DNA of 64,000 bases, taken from positions 2,046,001 through 2,110,000 of the forward strand of contig NZ_PDJG01000001.1 in NCBI RefSeq assembly GCF_002564005.1, read 5' to 3'. The DNA comes from Sanguibacter antarcticus (GTDB lineage: Bacteria > Actinomycetota > Actinomycetes > Actinomycetales > Cellulomonadaceae). The notes under the pieces were generated by a model. The model worked only from the letters and a program-made list of their open reading frames with translations. It was not told the DNA's origin and made no database searches. Both the position numbers and the translations under genes were made by a program. This document shows positions 17,994 through 37,212 of the stretch, one piece after another; position 1 is the stretch's first letter, and each line of letters starts with the position of its first letter.

Positions 17994-18036
17994 CCGCTGG
18001 GGGCAAACCGTGACGAGCACGGCCCACCCTCAGCGG
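17994..18036 (-). terminator. Hairpin at the S10/spc operon boundary
   Basis: On the minus strand CCGCTG plus a GGG/GGGC run (18036-18022) pairs with GCCCCCAGCGG (18004-17994) around a 17-nt loop. It begins 7 nt past the rpsQ stop and probably ends or attenuates S10-operon transcription. Confidence 0.55.
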
Positions 18037-18042
18037 AACTTG

Positions 18043-18342
18043 CTACTTGGCCTTTTCGAGGATCTCCACCAGGCGCCACCGCTTGGTAGCGGACAGCGGG
18101 CGGGTCTCCATGATGAGGACGAGGTCGCCGATACCAGCAGAGTTCTGCTCGTCGTGCGCCTTGACCTTGCTGGTGCGCCGGATCACCTTACCGTAGAGCG
18201 GGTGCTTGACCCGGTCTTCGACCTCGATGACGACGGTCTTGTCCATCTTGTCGCTCACGACATAGCCGCGCCGCGTCTTGCGGTTCGGCCGCTTCGCGGC
18301 TTCCTGCTCTGAAGCAACAGCTCCAGCAACGTTTTCGCTCAT
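18043..18342 (-). CDS. rpsQ: 30S ribosomal protein S17
   Basis: S17 is an OB-fold 16S rRNA-binding protein. The core is [41 protein letters not shown]. The ATG at 18342 is preserved with GAGG 5 nt upstream; a GTG at 18357 inside rpmC would add five residues. The first 20 residues are a non-conserved tail. Confidence 0.97.
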   Translation of the reverse strand: MSENVAGAVASEQEAAKRPNRKTRRGYVVSDKMDKTVVIEVEDRVKHPLYGKVIRRTSKVKAHDEQNSAGIGDLVLIMETRPLSATKRWRLVEILEKAK

Positions 18343-18349
18343 GTCAGCC

Positions 18350-18589
18350 TCACTCACTCACGCTCGGTGCGGTACGGATGCCGAGCTCGCGCTCACGGAG
18401 GATCGTGTAGATCCGAGCGATGTCGCGGCGGACTGCCTTCAGCCGTCCGTGGCTCTCCAGCTGGCCGGTGGCCGACTGAAAACGGAGGTTGAAAAGCTCC
18501 TTCTTCGCCTTCTCGAGCTCGGCAACGAGCTTGTCGTTGTCGAACCCGTCCAGCTCACTTGGAGCCAGATCCTTCGTTCCGATAGACAT
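18350..18589 (-). CDS. rpmC: 50S ribosomal protein L29
   Basis: L29 lies at the polypeptide exit site. The 79-residue protein shows [22 protein letters not shown] and [18 protein letters not shown]. The ATG overlaps the rplP stop by one base. It has a short Ser-rich C-terminal tail. Confidence 0.97.
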   Translation of the reverse strand: MSIGTKDLAPSELDGFDNDKLVAELEKAKKELFNLRFQSATGQLESHGRLKAVRRDIARIYTILRERELGIRTAPSVSE

Positions 18590-19008
18590 CAGTTGCCACC
18601 ACCCTCGCGTACCACGAACCGGCACTTCATCGGGAGCTTGTGGATCGCGCGGCGCATGGCCTCACGGGCCAGGTCCTCGGGAACACCGGCAAGCTCGAAG
18701 ACGATGCGTCCGGGCTTGACGTTGGCGATCCACCACTCGGGGGAACCCTTACCGGATCCCATTCGGGTTTCCGCTGGCTTCTTGGTCAGCGGGCGGTCTG
18801 GATAGATGTTGATCCAGACCTTGCCGCCACGCTTGATGTGGCGGGTCATTGCGATACGAGCAGCCTCGATCTGGCGGTTCGTGACGTAAGCCGGCTCGAG
18901 AGCCTGGATTCCGTAGTCACCGAACGAGATCACGGTCCCACCCGTTGCGGCGCCGGAGCGCCCAGGGTGGTGCTGCTTGCGGTGCTTGAGCCTGCGCGGA
19001 ATCAGCAT
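18589..19008 (-). CDS. rplP: 50S ribosomal protein L16
   Basis: L16 organises the A-site side of the peptidyl transferase centre. The 139-residue protein has [49 protein letters not shown] and the [19 protein letters not shown] block. It starts 3 bp after rpsC. Confidence 0.98.
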   Translation of the reverse strand: MLIPRRLKHRKQHHPGRSGAATGGTVISFGDYGIQALEPAYVTNRQIEAARIAMTRHIKRGGKVWINIYPDRPLTKKPAETRMGSGKGSPEWWIANVKPGRIVFELAGVPEDLAREAMRRAIHKLPMKCRFVVREGGGN

Positions 19009-19011
19009 CGC

Positions 19012-19848
19012 TCAGGCCTCCGTTCCGGTGACAGCGGCCGGTGCAGCATCCTGTCCAGCAGGCGCCTGCTCGGCCTTGGCGGGCGCCTCGGCTGCAGCTG
19101 CAGCCGGACGCTCTGGACGACGGGCTCCGGCACGAGCCGGACGGTCGGAGCGCGGACCGCCACGAGGCGCACGAGGCGCCTGCGTCGCCTGCTGCGCAGC
19201 GAACTCCTTCTCGGTCATGTCGCCCTTGTAGATCCAGACCTTCACGCCGATGCGGCCGAAGGTCGTGCGGGCCTCGAAGAAGCCGTAGTCGATGTTCGCG
19301 CGGAGCGTGTGCAGAGGCACACGGCCTTCGCGGTAGAACTCGCTTCGGCTCATCTCGGCGCCGCCGAGTCGACCGGAGCACTGGACACGGATGCCCTTGG
19401 CGCCGGCACGCTGAGCCGACTGCATGCCCTTGCGCATCGCACGACGGAAGGAGACACGGCTGGCAAGCTGCTCCGCGATCCCCTGGGCCACGAGCTGAGA
19501 GTCGATCTCAGCGTTCTTGACCTCGAGGATGTTGAGCTGAACCTGCTTGCCGGTGAGCTTCTCCAGCTCGCCGCGGATGCGGTCTGCTTCGGCGCCACGG
19601 CGACCGATCACGATGCCCGGGCGGGCGGTGTGGATGTCGACGCGGACGCGGTCACGGGTGCGCTCGATCTCAACCTTCGAGATTCCAGCGCGCTCCAGAC
19701 CGGTGCTCATGAGCTTGCGGATCTGCACGTCTTCACGGACGTAGTCGCGGTAGCGCTGTCCGGGCTTGGTGCTGTCGGCGAACCAACGCGACCGGTGGTC
19801 GGTGGTAATTCCGAGACGGTACCCGTGTGGGTGAACCTTCTGTCCCAC
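19012..19848 (-). CDS. rpsC: 30S ribosomal protein S3 with extended C-terminus
   Basis: S3 forms part of the mRNA entry tunnel. Its canonical N-terminus ([22 protein letters not shown]) and KH domain ([23 protein letters not shown]) end near residue 218. A tail of about 60 residues rich in Pro/Ala/Arg ([20 protein letters not shown]) then runs to residue 278. The GTG start overlaps the rplV stop as TAGTG. Confidence 0.98.
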   Translation of the reverse strand: MGQKVHPHGYRLGITTDHRSRWFADSTKPGQRYRDYVREDVQIRKLMSTGLERAGISKVEIERTRDRVRVDIHTARPGIVIGRRGAEADRIRGELEKLTGKQVQLNILEVKNAEIDSQLVAQGIAEQLASRVSFRRAMRKGMQSAQRAGAKGIRVQCSGRLGGAEMSRSEFYREGRVPLHTLRANIDYGFFEARTTFGRIGVKVWIYKGDMTEKEFAAQQATQAPRAPRGGPRSDRPARAGARRPERPAAAAAEAPAKAEQAPAGQDAAPAAVTGTEA

Positions 19849-20219
19849 TATCGGGCCCTTCCCTTCGTGTCTTCGCGCGGAGTGACGACCACAGTGATGT
19901 GGCTGGTCCGCTTGAGGATCTGGCTGGCTCGCCCCTGCGCACGGGGACGGAACCTCTTGAGGGTTGGTCCCTCGTCGATGAACGCCTCAGAGATGAAGAG
20001 CTTCTGCTCATCAAATGCAACGCTCGCGCGGTCAGCCTTGACCCGTGCGTTCGCGATCGCGCTCTGCACGACCTTGAGGATCGGCTCACTCGCTGTTTGC
20101 GGTGCGAACTTCAGCACCGCGACAGCCTCAGTTGCCTGCTTGCCACGGATAAGATCCACGACGCGCCGGGCCTTCTGAGGCGTGACACGGACGAACCGTG
20201 CCTGCGCCTTGGCTTCCAT
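19848..20219 (-). CDS. rplV: 50S ribosomal protein L22
   Basis: L22 lines the exit tunnel. The 123-residue protein begins [20 protein letters not shown] and carries the tunnel hairpin region [29 protein letters not shown]. The frame extends 11 codons upstream, but the ATG at 20219 gives the family N-terminus. Confidence 0.97.
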   Translation of the reverse strand: MEAKAQARFVRVTPQKARRVVDLIRGKQATEAVAVLKFAPQTASEPILKVVQSAIANARVKADRASVAFDEQKLFISEAFIDEGPTLKRFRPRAQGRASQILKRTSHITVVVTPREDTKGRAR

Positions 20220-20281
20220 TGCTGTCCTGCCTTCTTGTCTCGTCATGACCAAGAGGTCCTCTCGCGACTGACCCCGGGGGG

Positions 20282-20563
20282 TCAGCGGCGACGGCCCTTC
20301 TTGTCGTCCTTCACGTGGCCGCGGAACGTCCGGGTCGGCGAGAACTCGCCGAGCTTGTGACCAACCATCGACTCCGTGACGAACACCGGAGTGTGCTTGC
20401 GACCGTCGTGCACGGCAAAAGTGTGACCGAGGAAGTCGGGCGTGATGACCGACCGACGGGACCAGGTCTTGATTACGTTCTTGGTCCCCTTCTCGTTCTG
20501 GACGTCCACCTTCTTCTGGAGGTGTCCGTCGACGAAGGGGCCCTTCTTCAGGCTGCGTGGCAT
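20282..20563 (-). CDS. rpsS: 30S ribosomal protein S19
   Basis: S19 lies in the 30S head beside S13. The 93-residue protein is canonical: [61 protein letters not shown]. It follows rplB by 12 bp. Confidence 0.98.
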   Translation of the reverse strand: MPRSLKKGPFVDGHLQKKVDVQNEKGTKNVIKTWSRRSVITPDFLGHTFAVHDGRKHTPVFVTESMVGHKLGEFSPTRTFRGHVKDDKKGRRR

Positions 20564-20575
20564 GTCAGGCTCCTA

Positions 20576-21418
20576 TCAACGCTTCTTGTTCTTGCCGGAA
20601 CGACGACGACGCACGATGAGCTTGTCACTCGCCTTGTTGGGACGGCGGGTGCGGCCCTCTGCCTGGCCCCACGGGCTGACAGGGTGACGTCCACCGGAGG
20701 TCTTGCCTTCTCCACCACCGTGAGGGTGGTCGATCGGGTTCATCGCGACACCACGGACTGTCGGGCGCTTGCCCTTCCAGCGCATGCGGCCGGCCTTGCC
20801 CCAGTTGATGTTCGACTGCTCGGCGTTGCCCACCTCGCCGACCGTTGCGCGGCAGCGCAGGTCGACGTTGCGGATCTCACCGGACGGCAGACGCAGCTGG
20901 GCGTAAGGCCCGTCCTTCGCGACGAGCTGCACGGAGGCACCAGCCGAACGTGCCATCTTCGCGCCGCCGCCGGGCTTGAGCTCGACTGCGTGGATGACGG
21001 TACCGGTCGGGATGTTGCGCAGAGGCAGGTTGTTGCCAGGCTTGATGTCAGCCCCGGCACCGTTCTCGATCAGGTCGCCCTGGCCGAGCTTGTTCGGCGC
21101 GATGATGTAGCGCTTCTCACCGTCTGCATAGTGCAGGAGTGCGATGCGGGCGGTCCGGTTGGGGTCGTACTCGATGTGAGCGACCTTGGCCGGTACGCCG
21201 TCCTTGTCGTGCCGACGGAAGTCGATGACGCGGTAGGCGCGCTTGTGCCCACCACCCTTGTGCCGGGTGGTGATACGACCGGAGCTGTTACGCCCACCGG
21301 TCTTGTGGAGCGGACGGATAAGCGACTTCTCCGGCTCCGAGCGCGTGATCTCGACGAAGTCGGCAACGCTGGAGCCGCGGCGTCCGGGCGTAGTCGGCTT
21401 GTACTTGCGGATTCCCAT
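20576..21418 (-). CDS. rplB: 50S ribosomal protein L2
   Basis: L2 supports subunit joining and peptidyl transferase function. The 280-residue protein is full length: [21 protein letters not shown], the [26 protein letters not shown] domain, and the catalytic-loop region [31 protein letters not shown] with its conserved histidine. It follows rplW by 32 bp. Confidence 0.98.
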   Translation of the reverse strand: MGIRKYKPTTPGRRGSSVADFVEITRSEPEKSLIRPLHKTGGRNSSGRITTRHKGGGHKRAYRVIDFRRHDKDGVPAKVAHIEYDPNRTARIALLHYADGEKRYIIAPNKLGQGDLIENGAGADIKPGNNLPLRNIPTGTVIHAVELKPGGGAKMARSAGASVQLVAKDGPYAQLRLPSGEIRNVDLRCRATVGEVGNAEQSNINWGKAGRMRWKGKRPTVRGVAMNPIDHPHGGGEGKTSGGRHPVSPWGQAEGRTRRPNKASDKLIVRRRRSGKNKKR

Positions 21419-21450
21419 GGGGATCTGTCCTCAATCTGCTCTCGGCCGGC

Positions 21451-21768
21451 TCAGCCGACCGGTCCACCGAACATGTCAATCGATCCCTCGCGAAGAGAGA
21501 CGATCGCACGCTTGGTGTCCTTACGCTTGCCAGTACCGAAACGGGTCCGCCGGGACTTGCCCTTGCGGTTGATCGTGTTGACGGAGCTGACCTTGACATC
21601 GAAGATCTTCTCGATGGCGATCTTGATCTCCGTCTTGTTCGACCGCGGGTCGACGAGGAAGGTGTACTTTCCCTCGTCGAGCAGGCCGTAGCTCTTCTCA
21701 GAGAGAACCGGTGCGATCACGATGTCGCGTGGGTCCTTCTGAACCGTCGTAGCGATGGGCGTGGTCAC
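21451..21768 (-). CDS. rplW: 50S ribosomal protein L23
   Basis: L23 is the docking site for trigger factor and SRP at the exit tunnel. The 105-residue protein shows [42 protein letters not shown]. Its GTG start overlaps the rplD stop as GTGA. Confidence 0.97.
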   Translation of the reverse strand: MTTPIATTVQKDPRDIVIAPVLSEKSYGLLDEGKYTFLVDPRSNKTEIKIAIEKIFDVKVSSVNTINRKGKSRRTRFGTGKRKDTKRAIVSLREGSIDMFGGPVG

Positions 21769-22469
21769 TTGGTGTCCTCCTTGTCGAGCTGTGCCGACTC
21801 GGACTCCGTCGCGACGGCCTTGACCGAAGCGCCCTTCGCGGGGCCAGCGAGGAACGCGGTGAGCGCTCCCTGCGTGAACACCACGTCGTCAGAGATGAGC
21901 ACGTCGTAGGTGTTGAGCTGGTCAGCCACCAGAAGGTGAACCTGCTCAGCGTTCTGCAACGACTTCACGGTGAGCTCGTCGCCACGCTCGAGAACCACGA
22001 GAACGTTCTTGCGAGGCGAGAGGTGCGCGAGCGACGCGAGCGCCTGCTTGGTCGACGGCGAGCCGTCGATACCGAAGCCGGTCACGACATGGATGCGGCC
22101 GGCGCGTGCGCGGTCAGAGAGTGCCCCGCGCAGTGCTGCCTGCTTCATCTTCTTGGGTGTGCGCTGGCTGTAGTCACGCGGTGTCGGTCCGTGAACCACA
22201 CCACCACCGGCGAACTGAGGTGCGCGGATCGAGCCCTGACGGGCGCGACCGGTGCCCTTCTGCTTGTACGGCTTGCGTCCACCACCGCGAACCTCGCCGC
22301 GGGTCTTGGTGCTGTGCGTGCCCTGACGGGCCGCAGCGAGCTGCGCGACAACAACCTGGTGGATGAGAGGAATATTCGCCTGGACGTCGAACACCTCGGC
22401 GGGAAGCTCGGCGGAGCCGGACTTCTTGCCCTTGGCGTCGATGACGTCGACGGTCAGCGTTTCAGACAT
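21765..22469 (-). CDS. rplD: 50S ribosomal protein L4
   Basis: L4 lines the exit tunnel and in E. coli represses the S10 operon. The 234-residue protein has [41 protein letters not shown] and [14 protein letters not shown]. The ATG at 22469 (MSETLTVDV) lies 4 bp past the rplC stop; the longer upstream frame overlaps rplC. The acidic C-terminal tail is not conserved. Confidence 0.97.
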   Translation of the reverse strand: MSETLTVDVIDAKGKKSGSAELPAEVFDVQANIPLIHQVVVAQLAAARQGTHSTKTRGEVRGGGRKPYKQKGTGRARQGSIRAPQFAGGGVVHGPTPRDYSQRTPKKMKQAALRGALSDRARAGRIHVVTGFGIDGSPSTKQALASLAHLSPRKNVLVVLERGDELTVKSLQNAEQVHLLVADQLNTYDVLISDDVVFTQGALTAFLAGPAKGASVKAVATESESAQLDKEDTK

Positions 22470-22473
22470 GCTG

Positions 22474-23133
22474 TCACGCACCCTTCGCTGCACTACGCAC
22501 GAGGACGACGCCACCCTTGGGGCCGGGAACCGCGCCCTTGACGAGCAGCAGACCCTTCTCCGCGTCGACCGCGTGAACGGTCAGATTTTGCGTGGTCTGA
22601 CGGTCAACACCCATCCGACCAGCCATCCGCACACCCTTGAAGACGCGCGACGGGGTCGAAGCCCCACCGATCGATCCGGGCTTGCGGTGGTTGCGGTGCG
22701 CACCGTGGGACGCGCCAACGCCGTGGAAGCCGTGGCGCTTCATGACACCGGCGGTGCCCTTGCCCTTGGTCGTTCCGACGACGTCCACAACGCTTCCGGC
22801 CTCGAAGGCCTCCGCGGTGAGCTCCTGGCCGAGGTTGAACTCGCCAGCGTTGGACGTGCGGATTTCGGTCACGTGACGGCGCGGGGTGACCCCGGCCTTC
22901 GCGAAGTGACCCTTCAGCGGCTGCGTCACCTTGCGGGGATCGATCGTGCCGTAGGCGAGCTGGACGGCTGCGTAGCCGTCAACATCAGCCGTACGGACCT
23001 GCGTCACCACGTTGGTGCCGACCTGGACCACGGTCACGGGAACGAGGCGTCCTGCTTCGTCCCAGACCTGGGTCATCCCGAGCTTGGTTCCGAGTACGGC
23101 CGTCACGGGCCGTTCGTTCTGCTGGGTAGCCAT
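22474..23133 (-). CDS. rplC: 50S ribosomal protein L3
   Basis: L3 is an early assembly protein reaching the peptidyl transferase centre. The 219-residue protein has [28 protein letters not shown] and the [43 protein letters not shown] block. It lies 19 bp downstream of rpsJ. Confidence 0.98.
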   Translation of the reverse strand: MATQQNERPVTAVLGTKLGMTQVWDEAGRLVPVTVVQVGTNVVTQVRTADVDGYAAVQLAYGTIDPRKVTQPLKGHFAKAGVTPRRHVTEIRTSNAGEFNLGQELTAEAFEAGSVVDVVGTTKGKGTAGVMKRHGFHGVGASHGAHRNHRKPGSIGGASTPSRVFKGVRMAGRMGVDRQTTQNLTVHAVDAEKGLLLVKGAVPGPKGGVVLVRSAAKGA

Positions 23134-23152
23134 GTGTATGTCCCTCCCAGTC

Positions 23153-23461
23153 TCAGAGCTTGATCTCGATGTTCACGTCGGCGGGCAGGTCGAGACGCAT
23201 GAGCGAGTCGACCGCCTTCGGCGTGGGATCGATGATGTCGATGAGCCGCTTGTGCGTGCGCATTTCAAAGTGCTCGCGGCTGTCCTTGTACTTGTGAGGC
23301 GAACGGATAACGCAAAACACGTTCTTCTCCGTCGGCAACGGCACCGGGCCCACGACCGTCGCACCAGCGCGTGTCACCGTGTCGACGATCTTGCGCGCCG
23401 AGCTGTCGATGACCTCGTGGTCGTAGGACTTGAGCCGGATGCGGATCTTCTGTCCCGCCAT
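23153..23461 (-). CDS. rpsJ: 30S ribosomal protein S10
   Basis: S10 lies in the 30S head and, as NusE, partners NusB in antitermination. The 102-residue sequence begins [20 protein letters not shown] and contains [39 protein letters not shown]. The ATG at 23461 was chosen over an open upstream extension. It heads the S10 operon behind a hairpin-rich leader. Confidence 0.98.
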   Translation of the reverse strand: MAGQKIRIRLKSYDHEVIDSSARKIVDTVTRAGATVVGPVPLPTEKNVFCVIRSPHKYKDSREHFEMRTHKRLIDIIDPTPKAVDSLMRLDLPADVNIEIKL

Positions 23462-23510
23462 GGCGTCGTCTGACTCTCTCTCTCGAACTGTCCGACCCCC
23501 GCGCTCGGGC

Positions 23511-23557
23511 GTGTCGCTCTCAGCGACACGCATTCACGCTGCACCACGTCGTGGTGC
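23511..23557 (-). promoter_or_regulatory. Twin tight hairpins in the rpsJ leader
   Basis: GTGTCGCT-CTC-AGCGACAC (23511-23529) and GCACCAC-GTC-GTGGTGC (23541-23557) are two perfect stems of 8 and 7 bp, each with a 3-nt loop, 50-96 nt before the rpsJ start. They could be ribosomal-protein-binding leader elements. Confidence 0.45.
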
Positions 23558-23606
23558 GAGATCGTTGGATATGTAGGCCACACCGCAGATCGCGGGCCTA
23601 TCGAGC

Positions 23607-23633
23607 ACCCTACGACGCAGAACTGACCCGCAA
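23607..23633 (-). promoter_or_regulatory. Candidate S10-operon promoter
   Basis: On the minus strand TTGCGG (23628-23633) and TAGGGT (23607-23612) are 15 bp apart (16 if GTTGCG is used). The implied leader is about 140 nt and contains the twin hairpins. Confidence 0.45.
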
Positions 23634-23892
23634 CGTCTTCTCGCCTGTGTGGAACCTCAGTCCCGCGGCACCTCAATCTGTCCATCGCACAGAGAGTTCA
23701 ACACGCGGAACGGCCCCTGGGGCCGGACGGTTCAACACACTGTTCGATATTTGAATGAGCGCACCCGCAACAGGCAACCTGAACAGTTTGCCAGACGATT
23801 GCCAGAAAAGCCAGCCGATCCGGCTCCACACTTCCAGAGCTCTGCCACGTGCGCGCTCGCACCTGCCTGCCCCCTGCAGATGCCCCCAGACG

Positions 23893-23932
23893 CACGAGGA
23901 CCCGGCGGCCTGACGGCTACCGGGTCCTCGTG
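23893..23932 (-). terminator. Terminator downstream of tuf
   Basis: CACGAGGACCCGG (23893-23905) pairs perfectly with CCGGGTCCTCGTG (23920-23932), giving a 13-bp stem with a 14-nt loop that starts about 27 nt past the tuf stop. It separates the str operon from the S10 promoter region. Confidence 0.85.
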
Positions 23933-23958
23933 AGCGATGCTCAGCTAGTCAGACAAGA

Positions 23959-25149
23959 TCACTTGATGATCTTGGTGACCTGGCCTGAACCGACCGTACG
24001 TCCACCCTCGCGGATGGCGAAGCCGAGGCCCTCTTCCATGGCGATCGGCTGGATGAGCTCGACCGTCATCTCCGTGTTGTCGCCGGGCATGACCATCTCG
24101 GTGCCCTCAGGCAGCGTGATGACGCCGGTGACGTCGGTGGTGCGGAAGTAGAACTGAGGACGGTAGTTCGAGTAGAACGGGTTGTGACGCCCGCCCTCGT
24201 CCTTGCCGAGGATGTAGACGCGAGCCTCGAAGTTCGTGTGCGGGGTGATGGACCCCGGCTTCACGACAACCTGGCCGCGCTCGACGTCCTCGCGCTTGAT
24301 CCCACGGAGAAGAAGACCGGTGTTGTCGCCGGCCTGCGCCTCGTCCATGGACTTGTGGAAGGTCTCGATACCCGTGACCGTCGTCTTCTGCGCGTTGCGG
24401 ATTCCGACGATCTCGACCTCGGAGTTGATCGCAAGACGTCCACGGTCGACCTTGCCGGTGACGACGGTTCCACGACCGGTGATCGTGAAGACGTCCTCGA
24501 TCGGCATGAGGAACGGCTTGTCGAGGTCACGGACCGGGTCCGGCACGTGCTCGTCGACAGCCTCGAGGAGGTCCTCGACGGTCTTGGTCCACTCCGGGTC
24601 GCCCTCGAGCGCCTTGAGGCCCGAGACGCGGACGACGGGAGCGTTGTCGCCGTCGAAGCCCTGTGCGGAGAGAAGCTCGCGCACCTCCATCTCGACGAGC
24701 TCGAGGATCTCCTCGTCGTCCACCATGTCGGCCTTGTTCAGCGCGACGAGGAGGTAAGGAACACCCACCTGACGAGCGAGCAGGACGTGCTCGCGCGTCT
24801 GAGCCATCGGGCCGTCGGTAGCGGCGACCACGAGGATCGCGCCGTCCATCTGGGCAGCACCGGTGATCATGTTCTTGATGTAGTCAGCGTGCCCGGGAGC
24901 ATCGACGTGGGCGTAGTGACGCTTCTCCGTCTGGTACTCGATGTGCGCGATGTTGATCGTGATACCGCGCTGCTTCTCTTCGGGTGCCTTGTCGATGTCG
25001 TCGAACTTGAACTCAGGGTTCAGGTCCGGGTACTTGTCGTGCAGCACCTTCGAGATAGCTGCCGTGAGCGTCGTCTTACCGTGGTCAACGTGACCGATGG
25101 TTCCGATGTTGACGTGCGGTTTGGTCCGCTCGAACTTGGCCTTCGCCAC
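23959..25149 (-). CDS. tuf: Elongation factor Tu
   Basis: EF-Tu delivers aminoacyl-tRNA to the ribosome. The 396-residue GTPase has G1 GHVDHGKTT, the switch I ERGITIN-like motif ([12 protein letters not shown]), G3 [13 protein letters not shown]4 NKADMVDD, and domains 2-3 ending in [14 protein letters not shown]. It lies 124 bp downstream of fusA in the str operon. Confidence 0.99.
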   Translation of the reverse strand: MAKAKFERTKPHVNIGTIGHVDHGKTTLTAAISKVLHDKYPDLNPEFKFDDIDKAPEEKQRGITINIAHIEYQTEKRHYAHVDAPGHADYIKNMITGAAQMDGAILVVAATDGPMAQTREHVLLARQVGVPYLLVALNKADMVDDEEILELVEMEVRELLSAQGFDGDNAPVVRVSGLKALEGDPEWTKTVEDLLEAVDEHVPDPVRDLDKPFLMPIEDVFTITGRGTVVTGKVDRGRLAINSEVEIVGIRNAQKTTVTGIETFHKSMDEAQAGDNTGLLLRGIKREDVERGQVVVKPGSITPHTNFEARVYILGKDEGGRHNPFYSNYRPQFYFRTTDVTGVITLPEGTEMVMPGDNTEMTVELIQPIAMEEGLGFAIREGGRTVGSGQVTKIIK

Positions 25150-25248
25150 TGGGGTCCTCCTGGGACTTGGGTAGTTGTGCCGAACGATGCAGCGCGGCTC
25201 GGTGGCCGATCTGCGGGGCGTGCGGGTCGCTACAGGTTGATGGTGGTG

Positions 25249-25273
25249 ATTCTACAGTTCGACCTGTGGGGAC

Positions 25274-25276
<3 letters not shown>
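25249..25276 (-). promoter_or_regulatory. Possible internal tuf promoter
   Basis: On the minus strand TGAGTC (25271-25276) and TAGAAT (25249-25254) are 16 bp apart, overlapping the fusA stop. The minus-10 is good and the minus-35 weak. The leader would be about 95 nt. Confidence 0.35.
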
Positions 25277-27376
<2,100 letters not shown>

Positions 27377-27455
27377 GGTGATCTACCTCTTACTGGTGTG
27401 GGATGGAGCTCAGACGTGAGACAGAGGACGCCTGTAGGGCGTCGAGGGATGAACG

Positions 27456-27481
27456 GGTGCCCCGGGACGTCCCGGGGCACC
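27456..27481 (-). terminator. Perfect hairpin between rpsG and fusA
   Basis: GGTGCCCCGGGA (27456-27467) and TCCCGGGGCACC (27470-27481) are perfect 12-base complements, 6 nt after the rpsG stop. Because fusA follows 80 bp on, this is probably an attenuator or mRNA-processing/stability stem rather than a full stop. Confidence 0.6.
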
Positions 27482-27487
27482 GCATCA

Positions 27488-27958
27488 TCACCAGCGGTAG
27501 TGCGCGAAGGCCTTGTTGGACTCAGCCATCTTGTGCATGTCCTCGCGGCGCTTCACAGCGGCACCGAGGCCGTTGCTCGCGTCGAGGATCTCGTTCATGA
27601 GGCGCTCGGTCATGGTCTTCTCGCGACGTGCACGCGAGTAGTCCGTGAGCCAGCGCAGCGCGAGCGTGGTCGAGCGGACGGGGCGAACCTCGACCGGAAC
27701 CTGGTAGGTCGCGCCACCGACACGGCGCGAGCGAACCTCGAGCGCGGGGCGGATGTTCTCGAGCGCGCGCTTGAGGACGACGACGGGGTCGCCGGCGGTC
27801 TTGTCGCGGACGCCTTCGAGGGCACCGTAGACGATCGCCTCAGCGGTCGACTTCTTGCCGTCCATGAGGACCTTGTTGATGAGCTGCGTGACGACCGGGG
27901 ATCCGTAGACCGGGTCGATGATGAGGGGCCGCTTCGGGGCCGGGCCTTTGCGAGGCAT
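27488..27958 (-). CDS. rpsG: 30S ribosomal protein S7
   Basis: S7 nucleates the 30S head. The 156-residue protein begins [20 protein letters not shown] and includes [25 protein letters not shown] and the final NKAFAHYRW. Its ATG overlaps the rpsL stop by one base. Confidence 0.98.
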   Translation of the reverse strand: MPRKGPAPKRPLIIDPVYGSPVVTQLINKVLMDGKKSTAEAIVYGALEGVRDKTAGDPVVVLKRALENIRPALEVRSRRVGGATYQVPVEVRPVRSTTLALRWLTDYSRARREKTMTERLMNEILDASNGLGAAVKRREDMHKMAESNKAFAHYRW

Positions 27959-28332
27959 CAGCTCTTCTCCTTCTTCGCGCCGTAGCGGCTGCGAGCCTGC
28001 TTGCGGTTCTTGACACCCTGGGTGTCGAGAGCGCCGCGGATGACCTTGTAACGCACACCGGGAAGGTCCTTCACACGACCGCCGCGCACGAGCACGATGG
28101 AGTGCTCCTGGAGGTTGTGTCCGACACCTGGGATGTACGCGGTGACCTCAACGCCACTGGAGAGCTTCACGCGAGCAACCTTGCGGAGCGCGGAGTTCGG
28201 CTTCTTCGGAGTGGTGGTGTAGACGCGGGTGCACACACCGCGCCGCTGAGGGGATCCTTTGAGGGCCGGCGTCTTGGACTTTCCGACCTTCGATGTCCGC
28301 CCCTTGCGGACGAGCTGCTGAATCGTGGGCAC
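27958..28332 (-). CDS. rpsL: 30S ribosomal protein S12
   Basis: S12 controls decoding fidelity. The 124-residue protein has [12 protein letters not shown], the [16 protein letters not shown] loop and [16 protein letters not shown]. Both lysines at which streptomycin resistance commonly arises are wild type. It heads the str operon behind a leader of about 320 nt. Confidence 0.98.
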   Translation of the reverse strand: MPTIQQLVRKGRTSKVGKSKTPALKGSPQRRGVCTRVYTTTPKKPNSALRKVARVKLSSGVEVTAYIPGVGHNLQEHSIVLVRGGRVKDLPGVRYKVIRGALDTQGVKNRKQARSRYGAKKEKS

Positions 28333-28715
28333 TGCGTCTCCGTGTCTACTCGAGCTCGCCGGGTGTTTCCCGGCGGTGGCTACTGCTGGCTATTGCTGGT
28401 CGTGTCCGAGCTGGGTGCACGAGGCACCGCAGCTTCGCTGCAATACGCCACGTACCACCGGCTCGATGGTCCAGCCCCGCGCGCAGTGCGCGCTGAGCCA
28501 GAAGTCCCCGCTGCCGAGCCGGACCCTCGTCGCATCGTTCGAAGCTCTCGCTCCAGATACGGCGTGACCATCTCCGTCCATCGAGCCAGGAGGACCTCTG
28601 AGGTCTCTCGGCGACCGACGAAATGTAGTCACAAGGGCCCGACAGCACGGGCACGGTTTCCAAGCCTACCTGCGATGTGCAGGGAGGTCAAAGTGATCTG
28701 AGTGCTGACAACAGT
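28333..28715 (-). other. str-operon leader region
   Basis: This 383-bp gene-free stretch holds the rpsL promoter (28663-28691) and a long leader. A near-perfect palindrome GACCTC-T-GAGGTC lies at 28593-28605. No conserved leader peptide or riboswitch is recognisable. Confidence 0.6.
28663..28691 (-). promoter_or_regulatory. str-operon (rpsL) promoter
   Basis: On the minus strand TTGACC (28686-28691) and TAGGCT (28663-28668) are exactly 17 bp apart, a strong housekeeping-sigma match. It lies 25 bp below the rpoC terminator. Transcription would start near 28656. Confidence 0.75.
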
Positions 28716-28746
28716 GCGGGGCGGCCCCCAGAGGGAACCGCCCCGC
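28716..28746 (-). terminator. Terminator of rpoBC
   Basis: GCGGGGCGG (28716-28724) pairs with CCGCCCCGC (28738-28746), a 9-bp all-GC stem 16 nt past the rpoC stop. Confidence 0.8.
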
Positions 28747-28762
28747 GCCGACTCCTACCGGA

Positions 28763-32641
<3,879 letters not shown>

Positions 32642-32773
32642 GGTGGTCCTACTTCCTTCGTCTGCCGGCCTCGTCGGGATTCTTCCCGGCCGGCGCGGTG
32701 GAGGTGCTACAGAGTTTCGGTTCGTGACGGGGGTGCAGGCTCGTGATGAGCGGCACCCCCGTCAGTCCCGAGA

Positions 32774-36286
<3,513 letters not shown>

Positions 36287-36649
36287 GAGGGGTCCTTCCC
36301 TGCGGATCGAGTGCACGCTGTTGCGCTTTGCGGCCTCCTCCGCCACCCTTGTGGTGTCAAGCACACCCTGATGTCCGGTCTGCACCGAAAATCATAGATA
36401 TCTCGCCACCTCGCGCGACCGGATTCCAAGGCCCACGAGCCGACCGGAGTTCGCTCCGAGGGCTCGGGACGCCAGTCCCGGCGACACTACGAGTGGTTTT
36501 GCAGGCACACGCCAGCGCAAAGCGTTAGCATAGCCGACCGAGTCAAGAATGGGCAACTCGGCCGTTCGAGCATGAGCAGCGTGAGCCACGGACCACCGGA
36601 CGCCGCGTCCAGAGGACTCGCCTCTTCTGCTGAAGAATCAGCGCAGACG
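36287..36649 (-). other. rpoB promoter and leader region
   Basis: This 363-bp gap between the rplL terminator and rpoB contains the promoter at 36527-36556. A second isolated minus-10, TATGAT, lies on the minus strand (36391-36396) without a good minus-35. No gene is seen. Confidence 0.6.
36527..36556 (-). promoter_or_regulatory. Candidate rpoBC promoter
   Basis: On the minus strand TTGCCC (36551-36556) and TATGCT (36527-36532) are 18 bp apart. The implied leader before the TTG start is about 235 nt. It suggests rpoBC can be transcribed independently of rplJL. Confidence 0.6.
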
Positions 36650-36685
36650 ATGAGGCCCGCACCCTGAACAGGGTGCGGGCCTCAT
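36650..36685 (-). terminator. Terminator downstream of rplL
   Basis: ATGAGGCCCGCACCCTG (36650-36666) pairs perfectly with 36669-36685, a 17-bp stem closed by an effective GAAC tetraloop, 64 nt past the rplL stop. It is the strongest hairpin in the window and separates rplJL from rpoBC. Confidence 0.9.
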
Positions 36686-36748
36686 TGCACTGTGATGGTC
36701 CGGAGCCGCACTCAGGCGGCGCGTGCGGACCGAGCCGTCAGGCTCAGA

Positions 36749-37132
36749 TCACTTGAGGGTGACGGTCGCGCCGGCACCCTCGAGAGCGGCCTTGGCCTTC
36801 TCGGCAGCTTCCTTGGTAGCAGCCTCAAGAACAGCCTTGGGAGCGCTGTCGACGAGGTCCTTCGCCTCCTTCAGGCCGAGGCTCGTGAGGGCGCGCACCT
36901 CCTTGATGACCTGGATCTTCTTGTCGCCAGCGGCCTCGAGGATGACGTCGAACTCGTCCTTCTCCTCTTCGACCTCAGCGGCAGCGGCTGCCGGTCCGGC
37001 AACTGCGACGGCTGCGGGGGCTGCTGCGGTGACCTCGAAGGTCTCCTCGAACGCCTTCACGAACTCGGAGAGCTCGATGAGGGTCAGTTCCTTGAAAGCT
37101 GCAATGAGCTCTTCGGTGCTGAGCTTCGCCAT
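36749..37132 (-). CDS. rplL: 50S ribosomal protein L7/L12
   Basis: L7/L12 forms the stalk that recruits translational GTPases. The 127-residue protein has the N-terminal dimer domain ([21 protein letters not shown]), an Ala/Pro/Val hinge and the C-terminal domain ([30 protein letters not shown]). It follows rplJ by 80 bp. Confidence 0.98.
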   Translation of the reverse strand: MAKLSTEELIAAFKELTLIELSEFVKAFEETFEVTAAAPAAVAVAGPAAAAAEVEEEKDEFDVILEAAGDKKIQVIKEVRALTSLGLKEAKDLVDSAPKAVLEAATKEAAEKAKAALEGAGATVTLK

Positions 37133-37212
37133 GGTCGGCGTTCCTTCCTGGTTGTCCTGCGTGAAGCAGAGGGTTGTGTGTGTGCGTGACCTGCGTCTTC
37201 CCGGAGGAAGGC

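Larger units (their letters stand above)
23462..23892 (-). other. S10-operon promoter and leader region
   Basis: This 431-bp stretch has no credible gene. Reading toward rpsJ it holds a 9-base direct repeat GTTCAACAC (23696-23704 and 23730-23738) around a CGGCCCC-TG-GGGCCG palindrome (23711-23724), a candidate promoter, and two tight hairpins. Codon-like GC periodicity is weak here and A/T-rich patches occur around 23740-23830. Confidence 0.7.

Noticed and set aside
23696..23738. Insertion-sequence footprint from the GTTCAACAC direct repeats
   Set aside because: Only 25 bp of GC palindrome lie between the copies and no transposase or inverted termini are present.
36287..36385. 33-codon N-terminal extension of rpoB
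   Set aside because: No similarity, and a better ribosome binding site precedes the TTG at 36286.
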